Assembly (NCBI GenBank): GCA_963573305.1
Contig: OY754327.1
Span: 143,694,855-143,758,854 of the forward strand
Direction: 5' to 3'
DNA length: 64,000 nt
Source: Pyrrhosoma nymphula
Lineage: Eukaryota > Arthropoda > Insecta > Odonata > Coenagrionidae
Below the pieces are notes generated by a model. It saw only the letters and a list, made by a program, of their open reading frames with translations. It was not told the DNA's origin and did no database searches. Shown piece by piece: positions 56,401-63,101 of the stretch. Position 1 is the stretch's first letter. Each line of letters starts with the position of its first letter. Made by a program: the position numbers and the translations under genes.

Positions 56401-58099
56401 AGGTTCTGATTCACGACTACTCTGGCCGCTTTCTCACCTCCCTCCCACCCCCCTCCTCTATATATTTCCTCCCCACCCTCACTTTTGAATCAGTGAAGCC
56501 ACAATTAGATTTATAATTAAGTTATCGGTATGGAAATTAAGGAACAAAATTAGGGGAATATAATTTTTTCAAGATTTTTCCCCGTACATAAAGGGGAGAG
56601 CGCTGTCAGTCTTATGTCGAGGGATGTCCATTCCATAGGCCAATCTTGTAGCATTTTTATTCAACGAGCATTGTCTGCGATTGAAAGCATCAAGGCAAAT
56701 GTCCATTCAGTATACGATCATGTGTACCTCTACTAAAGTCATAGGAAATGTGCTGACCAGTGAGAAATACAGGCTATGCCGCACACAAAGCTATTTGTTT
56801 GGTAATGAGTCATAGGGAGGAGACCCATCCACTCCATCGCTGACCTTGAAGATAAGTCCTAGAACGATGCAGGGGCTAGGTGGGTGTACTGCGGGTTGCA
56901 TCATTCAGGAGGTTTTAAACATTTTCGATAGCAAATATCTCGAAAACTAGGGCCTAATGGACGCTTTTCCGAAAACATGTATCCAATGAATTTTCATTTT
57001 CTATCACCTTACGAAGTTTAATCGTGATCCGCCGATTACAGTGTGGGGCCTTCCTTTGTTAGAACAAAAATCGTTCCGTTGCCGCGCTGAGCAGGTTCCG
57101 TTAAATGCAGGTTCAATTATATGGGAATTCTTACGTCGTAGGTCGGGACCAAGAAAATTTTCCATTATGGATAAGTTTCCACTGTATACAGGGTCCATTA
57201 TAGACAGTTTTTGCTGTATATCCATTTCGCCATTTTCTTTGAAGGGAAAGTTGCATAAACAAGGGCTGCCAGGAGGTGGCTGTGAAAAGTAATGATTTTT
57301 CAGTTAATGTATATATTTTGTGTTACAGCAAAGAGGGAGTGTATAAAAGAGCTGGAATTGCACTATGAAGCTCAAATGGAGAAGCTAAGGAAAGAAGTAG
57401 AGAGAGAAATGCTTGAGAAACAAAAATCTTTGGTTGATGCTGAGGTTGCTAAGATAAAAAGTCAAATGATGGAAACAAGTTCATCCAGGAAAGATGCTGA
57501 TGAAAAAGTCTCTGAGGTGAAGTATTAGGACATTAAATTACTAAAAATTCTGCACATTTATTTGGCTTTGTCTGATTTTTCCTGTTTCGGTGATAGTTTG
57601 TATGAGATATGTATTATAGTTCATCAATAACTTACCCTTTTCAAAACATATTCTTTTTTGAAAAGGGTATATTGAGTCTGCTGTAATAAATAAAATAAAA
57701 GATTCCAAAGTTTGTATGAAAAGTTTGAGAAACATAATATCATAATGATGTAGAACAACAATGTGACTATAGTAGATTATCGAAACTATAATTTTTTAAA
57801 GGCATGGCAGTTTAAGCTTTTTATTTGTCATAATCTTTCTAACTCGAGTCATTGTTTTATAGCTGTTTAAGGAGTGCTGCAGGCTGAGAGAAGAGCTCAA
57901 TGCAAAGGAACAGCATTGGAATCAAGAAATTGAGAGATTCAAAGGAGAGGCAGAAAAAGAAAAGCTTGACCAGCTGAGAGAAACCCAGAAGGAAGTAGAG
58001 GAAAGGTTAGGTCAGGAATTCCGTGAACAGTTGAAAAAGGCTGAAGCAACTCGTGAGCATGCTGCTAAAATGCTCAAGGAACAACTGGAAGCTGAACAG
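27739..58099 (+). CDS. CEP152: centrosomal protein CEP152/Asterless, partial (12 exons, 3' end beyond window)
   Basis: Exons 27739-27852, 27930-28032, 28115-28450, 32557-32751, 32884-32972, 33052-33252, 33787-34026, 50273-50599, 50894-51261, 54520-54818, 57329-57516, 57863-58099; 2697 nt, 899 codons, all phases compatible. Residues 1-184 are acidic and low in predicted structure, as in the Plk4-binding N-terminus of CEP152/Asterless. From about 185 on the protein is almost continuous coiled coil. Alignable hallmarks with vertebrate CEP152 are LSLKQSQNLL (about 240-249), DKTEVINRLARSLEESQ (370-386), DLRNYEAASRLGF (435-447), LEKELTALK, and KQDAIDQFQNEY with a following HDQ. CEP152 is a pericentriolar scaffold that recruits the kinase Plk4 to start centriole duplication. 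Human CEP152 is about 1,700 residues, so roughly half is here. Intron 7 (34027-50272) is swollen by nested transposons. Confidence 0.9.
27930..28032 (+). CDS. CEP152: CEP152 exon 2
   Basis: CTCCACAG acceptor, then LRDLISNAFDDLTDDEPSF, an acidic amphipathic stretch like the N-terminal Plk4-binding region of the family. Phase 1, donor GTAAGT. Confidence 0.85.
28115..28450 (+). CDS. CEP152: CEP152 exon 3
   Basis: TTTTGCAG acceptor. Encodes a 112-residue disordered segment (Ser/Gly/His/Asn-rich, QEDSLHQQGFKSADEDIDSG early on) ending HEEQYLKT, phase 1, donor GTGAGA. Followed by a 4.1-kb intron. Confidence 0.85.
28451..29664. other. CEP152 intron 3, first part: nothing recognised
   Basis: AT-rich DNA with no repeat ends or coding signal that I can support. 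Confidence 0.4.
29673..29958. mobile_element. hAT-type MITE
   Basis: TCTGAACT at 29665-29672 and 29959-29966 is an exact 8-bp target duplication. Inverted ends are CATGGGTGCCCATA on the left and CATGGGCGCCCATA as reverse complement of the right, followed by G-rich and C-rich runs (29693-29730). 286 bp, non-coding. Confidence 0.85.
29967..31535. other. CEP152 intron 3, middle part: nothing recognised
   Basis: Low-complexity pyrimidine-rich and AT-rich DNA. Open frames at 30624-30942 and 30990-31309 are poor in charged residues and match nothing. Confidence 0.4.
31540..31690 (-). pseudogene. LINE reverse-transcriptase fragment
   Basis: The minus strand reads PPFTMMDVQTSIMEIKKD and, after a one-base shift, a PGPDKIPGLVI stretch. 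This is the RT-1 region of many non-LTR elements (FTxxEVxxAIxxLKxGKAPGPDxIP). Only about 50 codons remain. Confidence 0.55.
31828..32556. other. CEP152 intron 3, last part: nothing recognised
   Basis: AT-rich, no coding signal up to the exon 4 acceptor. Confidence 0.4.
32557..32751 (+). CDS. CEP152: CEP152 exon 4 (coiled coil begins)
   Basis: CTACAG acceptor; SLEQLQVLYEVRVKEIQRLH through LSLKQSQNLL. The QLQVL...KER..L and LSLxxSQxL spacing matches the start of the vertebrate CEP152 coiled coil. Confidence 0.9.
32884..32972 (+). CDS. CEP152: CEP152 exon 5
   Basis: TTCCAG acceptor; ATSKSQIDDLQKQNEEQKKN, heptad-like coiled coil, phase 0 at GTAAGT. Confidence 0.88.
33052..33252 (+). CDS. CEP152: CEP152 exon 6
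   Basis: TTTATAG acceptor; LTTQLEIAKSSVSDLQNRIS through EEVEVMKARCNKK, 67 codons, phase 0, donor GTAAAT. The RHRKEINCLQEEVEVMK part parallels the vertebrate YEEQVLSLQKNLDA region. Confidence 0.9.
33787..34026 (+). CDS. CEP152: CEP152 exon 7 (signature exon)
   Basis: TGCCCTAG acceptor; contains DKTEVINRLARSLEESQARC, nearly identical to the vertebrate EKTEIINKLTRSLEESQ signature, and ends EKIASLQ before GTTTGT. The best single piece of evidence for the gene's identity. Confidence 0.93.
35882..36649 (-). mobile_element. PIF/Harbinger deletion derivative
   Basis: TTA at 35879-35881 and again at 36650-36652 is the 3-bp TWA-type target duplication. Inverted ends are AAGGTGCTACACACGTTCCG and AAGGCGCTACACACGTTCCG (one mismatch in 20), continuing to ACC and CACCCAAC. 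768 bp with the start of a Harbinger transposase in the minus orientation. Confidence 0.9.
36099..36380 (-). pseudogene. Harbinger transposase N-terminal fragment
   Basis: HMNLLRELDGNDLRNYLWMD, then CFMELLGKIKPQI, MRECVSAEERVVVTLLYLAA, GRSLEDL. This matches the N-terminal region of PIF/Harbinger nucleases (YLRM...F..LL..I.P.I.....MR..I...ERL..TLRFLATG.S). The catalytic DDE part is absent because of internal deletion. Confidence 0.85.
37037..37092 (+). mobile_element. SINE-like 3' tail, copy 2
   Basis: CACCCCGTGCCACACACC, then GTGGTGGCTTGCACGGTA, then CGTAGATGTAGATG. Shares the module found at 15381-15433 and 43763-43813. Confidence 0.55.
38022..38278. repeat. tandem repeat, period about 110 bp, 2.3 copies
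   Basis: Each unit has GATGGGTxxAAACCATTGGA, then CTCGCGTCACCGTCACC, then a TATACACAGTATACTCGC / TATACACAGTACT tract. The third copy stops after CACCGTCA. Confidence 0.88.
38388..38761 (+). pseudogene. unidentified two-exon gene fragment
   Basis: A possible exon ends HTRAGECTRYKNSE at a GTTAGT donor (38427). An acceptor (TTTGCAG at 38501-38507) starts a second exon reading DKNLPLIEFLNSEFGLTM, then GTTKYKTTIDAVFTRHL and YFSYHKPIVSVL, with an acidic tail DDDGGDDERVVEIMDES and stop at 38761. An AATAAA follows at 38812. The join is in frame. The TTIDAVF...YFSYHKPI block is reminiscent of C-terminal tails of some insect transposon-encoded proteins, but I cannot name the family. It lies inside TIR element 1, so it could be cargo, the element's own gene end, or a nested element. 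Confidence 0.5.
40448..42700 (-). pseudogene. LINE endonuclease/reverse transcriptase, frameshifted
   Basis: Three main open segments (42647-41892, 41648-41388, 41269-40448) in different frames together cover the AP-endonuclease C-terminal part through the whole RT domain. The SDH motif of the endonuclease and the YADD active site of the RT are intact. Frameshifts near 41890, 41650, 41390 and 41270 disable it. A 31-bp hairpin at 41980-42010 lies in the coding sequence. Jockey/CR1 affinity is judged from motif style only. Confidence 0.85.
41980..42010. repeat. hairpin (13-bp arms, 5-nt loop)
   Basis: CTAAGCAACCAAA and TTTGGTTGCTTAG around TAATT, within LINE coding sequence. Confidence 0.85.
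42911..44305. other. intron sequence between LINE and TIR element 2
   Basis: No coding signal. Contains the SINE-like tail at 43763-43813 and a G run near 43866. The region 43240-43460 upstream of that tail may be the body of the same retroposon, but I see no clear pol III boxes. Confidence 0.4.
43763..43813 (+). mobile_element. SINE-like 3' tail, copy 3
   Basis: CACCCCCTGCCACACAGCC, then GAGGTGGCTTGCAGGGTC, then TTGTAGATGG. Confidence 0.55.
44960..45657 (+). repeat. left 698-bp terminal inverted repeat
   Basis: Reads GGGTCATTCCACGCCACTTC inward. It includes AT-rich sequence but no obvious subterminal tandem motif. Confidence 0.9.
45937..47825 (-). pseudogene. transposase-like gene of the long-TIR element
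   Basis: Decayed segments in shifting frames, 5' to 3': 47825-47547 (unrecognised, basic N-terminus); 47054-46698 with a CSKCPQ finger-like motif, LSYQQWVKVV, then a VRHDHVAKQQAECF stretch; HPFACYYRL and KLVVISE (about 46510-46450); VHCFQHSLVQFL; then FSDGSTAQYKNRYSLLNLVY and EWHFFATSHGKGPSD (46380-46240); finally VKGIRSYHAAIPP (about 46160). The acidic-residue-bearing VISE/D, FSDGSTAQYKN and SHGKG blocks occur in order in a class of unannotated proteins repeated in arthropod and cnidarian genomes. I infer an RNase-H-like DDE transposase, but cannot name its superfamily. Confidence 0.65.
47379..47442. repeat. (AT)n microsatellite
   Basis: About 32 uninterrupted AT units inside the long-TIR element, upstream of its central coding segments. 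Confidence 0.95.
48098..48795 (-). repeat. right 698-bp terminal inverted repeat
   Basis: Its reverse complement matches the left arm along its full length, both ending at TAACCGATGACTTCA. Confidence 0.9.
48800..49783 (-). pseudogene. Tigger transposase remnant
   Basis: From the 5' side: LLATGIDGIIFLRSAD and LQIDFRNAKKRIFIQ (49783-49555), corresponding to the TGxxKLxPLVIGKS / LPVxYxxNxKAWM region. After the LINE insertion come LILYLDNATCHP, LAWLPANTTSITQPMDQGII (about 49200-49090), RSLLAAGDTANT, and VKQCFAKAGFMPLLVPEAG (about 48930-48870). Two catalytic-Asp contexts (LDNATCH and the QPMDQGI block) persist. A plausible GTAAGG donor at about 48868 implies that the C-terminal exon is the one at 44950-44728. 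Confidence 0.85.
49204..49550 (+). pseudogene. LINE reverse-transcriptase C-terminal fragment, nested
   Basis: The plus strand reads VWRRMEKVSWMARKTNEEVL, then EERKLVAEVRRRQKRC, LRGEGMLKRVIEGR, GKRGRGRKRIGILD, YEELKRDL. This is the conserved tail downstream of the RT domain in many insect LINEs. It cuts the minus-strand Tigger frame between its FLD and LILYLDN segments. Only the 3' end is present, which is usual for 5'-truncated LINE insertions. Confidence 0.75.
50273..50599 (+). CDS. CEP152: CEP152 exon 8
   Basis: TTTTGCAG acceptor after the 16-kb intron; KTVDMLQADLRNYEAASRLG matches the vertebrate YESAAKLGI block, then LKEELKRSLVGQRIKREEIR. It is ended here at TTTAAG|GTTAAGT because the open frame beyond that donor stops within 27 nt and this donor joins exon 9 in phase 0. 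Confidence 0.88.
50894..51261 (+). CDS. CEP152: CEP152 exon 9
   Basis: TTGTTTAG acceptor; IETQKILKHFKRDSSSNNGD, LEKELTALKQQIIKLKEKSE and KQDAIDQFQNEYLKFHDQ, matching the vertebrate KQEAVDRCERTYQQHHEAM block. Ends in phase 2 at AG|GTAATA. Confidence 0.9.
51864..53427. mobile_element. fold-back element with ~600-bp arms (mariner-type ends)
   Basis: TA at 51862-51863 and 53428-53429 flanks CTGTCGGTGCAAAAATTATT and, as reverse complement of the right end, CTGTCAGTGCAAAAATTATT. The arms (about 51864-52520 and 52820-53427) pair along most of their length, with some small tandem GTAATGAAGTA insertions in the left arm (51925-51985). The spacer is about 300 bp and carries no recognisable gene. The TA duplication suggests Tc1/mariner mobilisation. 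Located in CEP152 intron 9. Confidence 0.8.
53596..54155 (-). mobile_element. mariner remnant, internally deleted
   Basis: Left end TGAGGTGTGATTAAAAAAAT; reverse complement of right end near 54155 GCGAGGTGTCATAAAAAAAT, both followed by AACAGGAATTTT / AATGGGAATTTT. The minus strand encodes the C-terminal part of a mariner transposase in broken frames (segments near 53830-53870, and around INEIKTESLKELNS and FQDWKNHCHKCIISKGDC at 53680-53800). The N-terminal HTH and most of the DD34D core are missing. Confidence 0.75.
54156..54519. other. CEP152 intron 9, end: nothing recognised
   Basis: AT-rich DNA up to the exon 10 acceptor. Confidence 0.4.
54520..54818 (+). CDS. CEP152: CEP152 exon 10
   Basis: CATTTTAG acceptor completes Arg; RQIEEAHKETDESKRAYIKK, then LKKQLQQEKEEFAKFREMYN and QKENSQLVQEMEKK coiled coil. 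Phase 1, donor GTAAGT. Confidence 0.88.
55116..55740. repeat. CpG-rich inverted and tandem subterminal repeats
   Basis: A module with GGCGATCGCCACGCCGCGGT, then CTTTCGATTTAGxTGAATCG and GCTATCGxCGTACTCAAATG occurs twice in the plus direction (about 55388-55530 and 55588-55735), and in inverted form at about 55140-55275. Its GC and CpG content contrasts sharply with the AT-rich intron. It directly precedes the hAT coding remnant, so I infer that these are subterminal repeats of that element. Confidence 0.75.
55780..56340 (+). pseudogene. hAT (ZBED-type) transposase remnant
   Basis: Plus-strand pieces give a BED-type zinc finger: DDKFAICDICGCAISCG, then THxHP-like KHIKKHPLS (55830-55935), then a polar linker. 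At 56160-56335 comes LNxPAELSSAEWTYLQNVQ and HILKHFYQATVTTTIS, matching the hAT block W..LxxVxxIxxxFxxAT..S. The catalytic core and the dimerisation domain are not seen. Stops and frameshifts are frequent. Confidence 0.7.
56341..57019. other. CEP152 intron 10: nothing recognised
   Basis: A pyrimidine-rich stretch at 56430-56480, otherwise featureless. Confidence 0.4.
57020..57240. mobile_element. solo Tigger-type terminal region
   Basis: The reverse complement begins CAGCAAAAACTGTCTATAAT and continues with alternating CATAATGGA / GGAACCTG / ACCTGCATTTAACGGAA blocks, the style of Tigger terminal repeats as in element 2. No matching left end was found in the window. Confidence 0.5.
57329..57516 (+). 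CDS. CEP152: CEP152 exon 11
   Basis: TGTTACAG acceptor; ECIKELELHYEAQMEKLRKE through EKVSE, phase 0, donor GTGAAG. Confidence 0.88.
57633..57669. repeat. hairpin (14-bp arms)
   Basis: TACCCTTTTCAAAA and TTTTGAAAAGGGTA with a 9-nt spacer, in CEP152 intron 11. Confidence 0.85.
57863..58099 (+). CDS. CEP152: CEP152 exon 12 (last in window)
   Basis: TTTTATAG acceptor; LFKECCRLREELNAKEQHWN through MLKEQLEAEQ, 79 codons, phase 0, donor GTTAGT. No later exon was recognised before the window ends. If this donor is skipped the frame closes after eight more codons. Confidence 0.85.
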
Positions 58100-58970
58100 G
58101 TTAGTGTGAGTATCATTCACATCTGATGATCTGAGAATGCAATCGCAGAAATCTTTGTGAATGTCTAGTTATATGCCTCAGTAGTTTCCTGGTGTTACCT
58201 ACTACCCTAATAGTGAGTGTCAAGTGTGATCTTAATCAATCAACAGTTGCAATTAACATTAAGAGTTGATTATTTGAGGAGGCGACCAAAAACTGAGGTC
58301 ATTTGTGCCATGAAGGATAGGTTAGTAAGGGAAGGGTCATAGTGGATTGGAAGAAGGGTGGAGAGAAACCTGGTGTCTGGATTAGCCTACTCTTAACAAA
58401 AGACACCCAGGGGTTCACAGTTGAACCTTCATTGTACAAATTAAAATGCCGACTGTGGGCACTGTCAATCGGATTTAATTTTGGGCATGCAGTGGAAAAT
58501 GTAAGGGTTTAAATGCTAAATCCAGTGTGCCTAATTCTATACACATGGCTGGTAGAACCATCATTCCAGTTTTAATTTTTGTTAAATTTAAATGTATGTT
58601 ATTCATTTAAAGTTTAATATCCCACCCATGAATAGAGTACTCCATAACACTCATAGGCATCAGGATTCCCCTGAAAAATCTCCAAATAATTAACGAAAAG
58701 TTTTTTTTAAATTAATCTTTCTTCATGTCGACGTCGTGGTGTTTTCGGTATTATAGCAGTTTGGCAACTCGGAAAAGGCCTTATGCAAGCTGTAATGCAT
58801 CGGTGTCACAAATATTTTTCCACTCGAACTGTGATACCTGCCGAAAATAGACAAGCAACTTTGCTCATATTTGCAACTATAATTCTAAAAATTTTGTATC
58901 CATTTTTCCATTTTTGTAATCTCATAAATTTTCTATCATGACAATCTATGTGTTTATAGACCTACAATAG
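58100..58970. other. CEP152 intron 12, first part: nothing recognised
   Basis: No coding signal or repeat end. Confidence 0.4.
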
Positions 58971-59118
58971 GGTCCTCTTCAGTCTGCTGTTGGGGTTGGC
59001 TGCCCTCTTCTTCCTCGGCATCGGGGTCCTCTTCGGTCTGCTCTTGGGGTTGGCTGCCCTCTCCTTCCTCAGCATCGGGATCCTCTTCAGTCCGCTCTAG
59101 GGGTTGGCGGCCCTCCTG
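58971..59118 (-). repeat. 54-bp coding tandem repeat
   Basis: Nearly three units encode TEEDPDAEExEGSQPQEQ on the minus strand, just beyond the stop of the integrase frame. Confidence 0.8.
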
Positions 59119-59827
59119 TGGGTTCTTCTTCCCCTACAGGGGCATAGTCTTGGGGGGGTTGGCACCATGGTTTCATCCGATCAGCACAAAAGACTGAATG
59201 AAACCTCTGGGTTCTGCCGGTCCCCGGGACATCTGTCAACAAATATCTGTCTCTGGGGAATACCTTTTCCACCCTGTATGGTCCCTTAAATTTGGGTGCT
59301 AGCTTTCGAGACGTTCCCATTGCCTGGGTTTCTCGCTCAACTAACACTAATTCTCCTTGAGCGTATCTATTTGGCTCCTTGTGAACTTCATCGAACCTTT
59401 TCTTCTGTTTCTCCTGAGATGTCACCATCCTGCCTAAAGTTTCCTTCCTAACCTCATTTACTACCTCTTTGCTCACTCCAGGTTCATCTTCCTGCAATGT
59501 CATTATAAAGCGGTTCCTTAACGTGTTCCGCGGGCGGTACACAAACAACAGTTCATGAGCACTGGCTCCTACTGTCTTTTTCTTCATCGAGTTCATGGCA
59601 AACTGAATGTCTTTCAAGCGCCCATCCCAATCACTTCCATCCTCCGATGAATTCATCGTGGTGAATATTTTTGAGTCTGCTATCTCAGGTTCTTCCGCAT
59701 TCTCTACCGGGTTTCTGCTAAGGTTCACCTTGCCCGGCTCGCTTAGGTTTTTAGCAAAACATTCCCTGAATCTATTTACTAAGTCGCAGCCTGCTCCTTT
59801 CTCTTGCATTGACAGGCTCTCATTCAC
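59087..59827 (-). pseudogene. gypsy pol fusion: RT-proximal piece joined to integrase C-terminus
   Basis: A 246-residue open frame. Residues 1-45 resemble the segment before the RT of gypsy pol (LVNRFRECFAKNL). From about residue 68 the sequence is the end of the integrase core (WDGRLKDIQFAMNS, then SAHELLFVYRPRN). A basic linker (QEKQKKRFDEVH) and the GPY/F module (FKGPYRVEKVFPRDRYLLTD) follow. The join leaves the frame open although the catalytic RT and integrase residues are gone. Description only; a decayed copy. Confidence 0.8.
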
Positions 59828-60210
59828 GTCTATCTAGTCCTTCCGGATCCGTGACTCCTTTTTCACTCTCTGCACTTGAGAATTCTTTTCTTTCCTTTTG
59901 TCAACATTTTCTTTGGAGATAGAGAGTCTCCCGAACTCCTTCGCTACTCAAATTCCCGGCTGGTCTAATACACTCCACCCTAGGATGATAGCATCCTCCT
60001 GAGAATATTCTGGGACGATTAAAACCTCTACTTCCAAGTTCACATCGTCCACCTTCAAGTTCATCTGTTTCGAGCCGATTGCTTTACAACCCCTGGATCC
60101 AAAGCTTACTAAACACTTTCAGCTCGACTCCTAGTTCTTCAGCGACGTCTCTTCTCAAGGTGACAACATCGCTTCCTAAATCAACGAAGCCAACGACCCA
60201 ATCGCCATAT

Positions 60211-60429
60211 CTATCCACTTGTGGTACTCATCATTTTCCTAATATTCCATATTTTCTCACTCGAGGTTGCTCTCGACGTTCCCTGCAGACAATCTTTCTG
60301 CAAATGTCCCACCTGCTTGCACCAGTAACAAAGTCTCTCACGGGCTGCTTTCTGGCACTCCCTAGCAAGGTGGCCTTCTTCACTGCAATTGAAGCATTCA
60401 CCCTGGCCTAACATTCTTTCACCCCTCAC
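60211..60429 (-). pseudogene. gypsy gag zinc-knuckle fragment
   Basis: Two CCHC knuckles spaced as in gag: CFNCSEEGHLAREC and CYWCKQVGHLQKDC. A frameshift separates it from the protease-like stretch below 60210. Confidence 0.85.
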
Positions 60430-60463
60430 ACCCTTGCCTTCGATCTTCTGGTCACTGCCTGCA

Positions 60464-63101
60464 GGGGCCCAAGTCTGTAACTTGGGGTGCCGGAGACAGG
60501 AGAAGCGAGATCTCTCCCAAAAATTTCACCCGTCCGTAGTCTGTAACTGGGTGGAGAAACTTCAGCCGGCTGAACCGGAAGGAGAAAAGTGAGGGTATGA
60601 AAACTTCTGAAGCCAAAGCTGACTATTGGACATATTTCAGTGACCTACTTTTGAGAACCAATGAAATCCACTGTACCTTTTCACAGCTGTAGGAGCGAAG
60701 GATTGTTCTGCTTTGTTTACAAAATTTCTGAGGACGAATATTTGCAATATTGCTTAATTTCCGCTATTGCAGAGTATGTACCAGTCAGATAATTAATACC
60801 ATTATATGTACTCTTGAGTTTCCGTTACACTTTATCCTATTTTAAAACACACCGAAAGGGCATATTATTAAATCATCCCGACAGAAAGACATCACGTATC
60901 AACAAACTTCATTGGAATTAAATTTGTTAAAACAGTGATGTATGGATATTAAACTGAATAATTATCTAACATGTAATTCGATAAATGAACACATTTGATG
61001 AATGGGCTACTTACATGATAAATGGATGATTGACAAGATTGAAAACAGAGTAATAGCCGTCTGTTAACTGACGTTACACTTGCGCGACGTTTCACTAACT
61101 GAAATTTCTGAAGACGAATATTCACGATATTGATTAATTTCCACTATTGCAAAGTATGTACCAGTCAGATAATTAATACCATTGTACTTTCGAGTATCCG
61201 TTACACTTCATCCTAGTTTCAATCACTCCTAAAGTGTAGGTATATAGTGTTGGCATATCACACCGACTGGGCAAACTTCATTGGAATTACATTTGTTGAA
61301 ACATTGATACATGGATATTAAACTGGATAATTTTCTAATATGTAATTTTATCAATGAACACATTTATTTAATGAGCTACTTACATGATCAATGGACGATT
61401 GACAAGATTGAAAACAGTAATAGCCGTCAGTTGCACTAACTTTAAACAATGAAATTAATCAGCTTAACCACTCAGCAACACACGTCATTATTGCAAGGCA
61501 TTTAAAAAGTAGCATCCAAAGTTCAATTAAACGCCAAACATGCCACAAAACTTGTATGAAATATCCAATGCTTGGCCATAGTAACACATTATAAAACACA
61601 CCGATTTTTTAAGGGAAGTTGCCGATGATTTTCACTAATATTTTGAGGATAACATACGTATCACAAGAGCATCACTCCAAAAGTAAAATATCAAACACGA
61701 AGGGAGAGTTCCTTCATTGTGGGGAAATTTATCAGCGTAATCCATGAATCGAGTGATATATGCCGTGGTATATGCTCAAGTCGTTCTAGTCGATACAGTG
61801 AAGTTTAGGATTATATCAGCGTCCCAAACACTTATATAGCGGCGTTCAACCTGGAATTTGAGTTCAATCAAAATACATCTCAGAATATAAGTGTAACTAG
61901 AACAGCTCCAAAAATGCCAAGTCTTTGTCAGTGGATCAAGTTAACGGGTGACTTCTTACGTTTGTGTCACTGGTGTAAAATAATACATGAGAAGTATACT
62001 AGAAGACTATAGTCACACAAACAGATGAATTAGAATATACGAACAAATACAAGACAGAACATATTCGCTAGCGTTCACAGCTGTAATGCCCGTTCTTCCG
62101 TGTACACAGCATGACATCCAACTGACAACCGGCATGCGTCCAAATTAAATCATACGTGCTACCCGTACGACTACGGTGGATTGGAACGGCCTGAATGATA
62201 CGATTAATCGTCATAATGTAAACGAAAATACGATGTTTCTTTGAATTAGTAACCTAGTGAGATTCATACGATACGTATAAGGTAACTGAAAACTCAAATG
62301 CCCTTAAAACTGTCGATCAACGTGAGGCTTACAAAAATAATGGAGTGAAATTTGTATAAGTCATTATAATAACCTAGATAATAATACGGGACTTAAGCTT
62401 TAATTCAACGTGTGCTTCGTGTATGGCACATTATTACTCGTCAAACTCTTCTTTAATGTAATTAGAGCAGCAGATTTTCATTTGTTGCGAACTATTAAAG
62501 GTGGAAGTTTAAACTTCAAACATCAAATTTGAAGACTCCGCTTTCATGTGTACATGTTGATATTTACGTAGTCTAAAATTGAGATTTACACATCAGTATT
62601 GATAAACGGCTTCGTTTATAAGAATTAATGTGGATGAGGTCTATGCTAATGTGCCGGCCCTCATTGCCCTTTTAATTGGAAACTGACAGAATGTATATAC
62701 TATACTCATGTACGTGTAAATACGCGAAAAGTACAGATGTTTTTCTTATGGACGGTGGATTTGTTGTTTTCCAAGCAGAAGTAAATCATCGTGAACTCTC
62801 TAATACTATTGGTCAAAACTTAAAATCACTATCGTAATGAGCATTTTTCTCCTAAGGAGAAAACTTACGTCGGTCTAGCAAGGCCGACGTAACTTGTCTC
62901 TCATTTGGGGCAACCGGAAGGCGCTTCGCCGAGTTACAGACTTGGGTCGGGCGACGAGTTCTCTCCGGACGTTTCGTGTTCCTCCTTTCTCCCAGAGAAA
63001 CTCATTACAGACTACCGACGGGAGAAAAGGCTCTTTCTATCGCCCCGCGGATCTGTTTTCTCCCGTTTGCGGGAGAAATCCAAGTTACAGACTTGGGCCC
63101 C
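60464..63101. mobile_element. TIR element with GGGGCCCAAGTCTGTAAC ends
   Basis: The first 22 nt (60464-60485, starting GGGGCCCAAGTCTGTAAC) are the exact reverse complement of the last 22 (63080-63101). AGTCTGTAAC or its complement recurs subterminally at about 60535, 62931 and, as AGTCTGTAAT, 63006. The right subterminal region (62850-63080) is GC-rich with small hairpins. The interior is AT-rich and non-coding, with one internal tandem duplication. No convincing target duplication; superfamily unassigned. Confidence 0.65.
60722..61440. repeat. tandem duplication, period about 380 bp
   Basis: Unit 1 (60722-61101) and unit 2 (61102-61440) share AAATTTCTGAxGACGAATAT at their starts, TATGTACCAGTCAGATAATT, CAAACTTCATTGGAATTA and GATTGACAAGATTGAAAAC, with moderate divergence. 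Confidence 0.8.

Larger units (their letters stand above)
58971..60440 (-). mobile_element. Ty3/gypsy retrotransposon remnant, internally deleted
   Basis: Minus strand in order: two gag CCHC knuckles (60400-60300), an aspartic-protease-like GFVDLGSDVVTLR (about 60200-60160), the start of the RT-proximal region (NRFRECFAKNL, about 59770), then directly the integrase C-terminal region (59640-59150) and an acidic repeat tail (58971-59118). RT, RNase H and most of the integrase core are missing. No LTRs could be recognised at either side. Confidence 0.8.
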
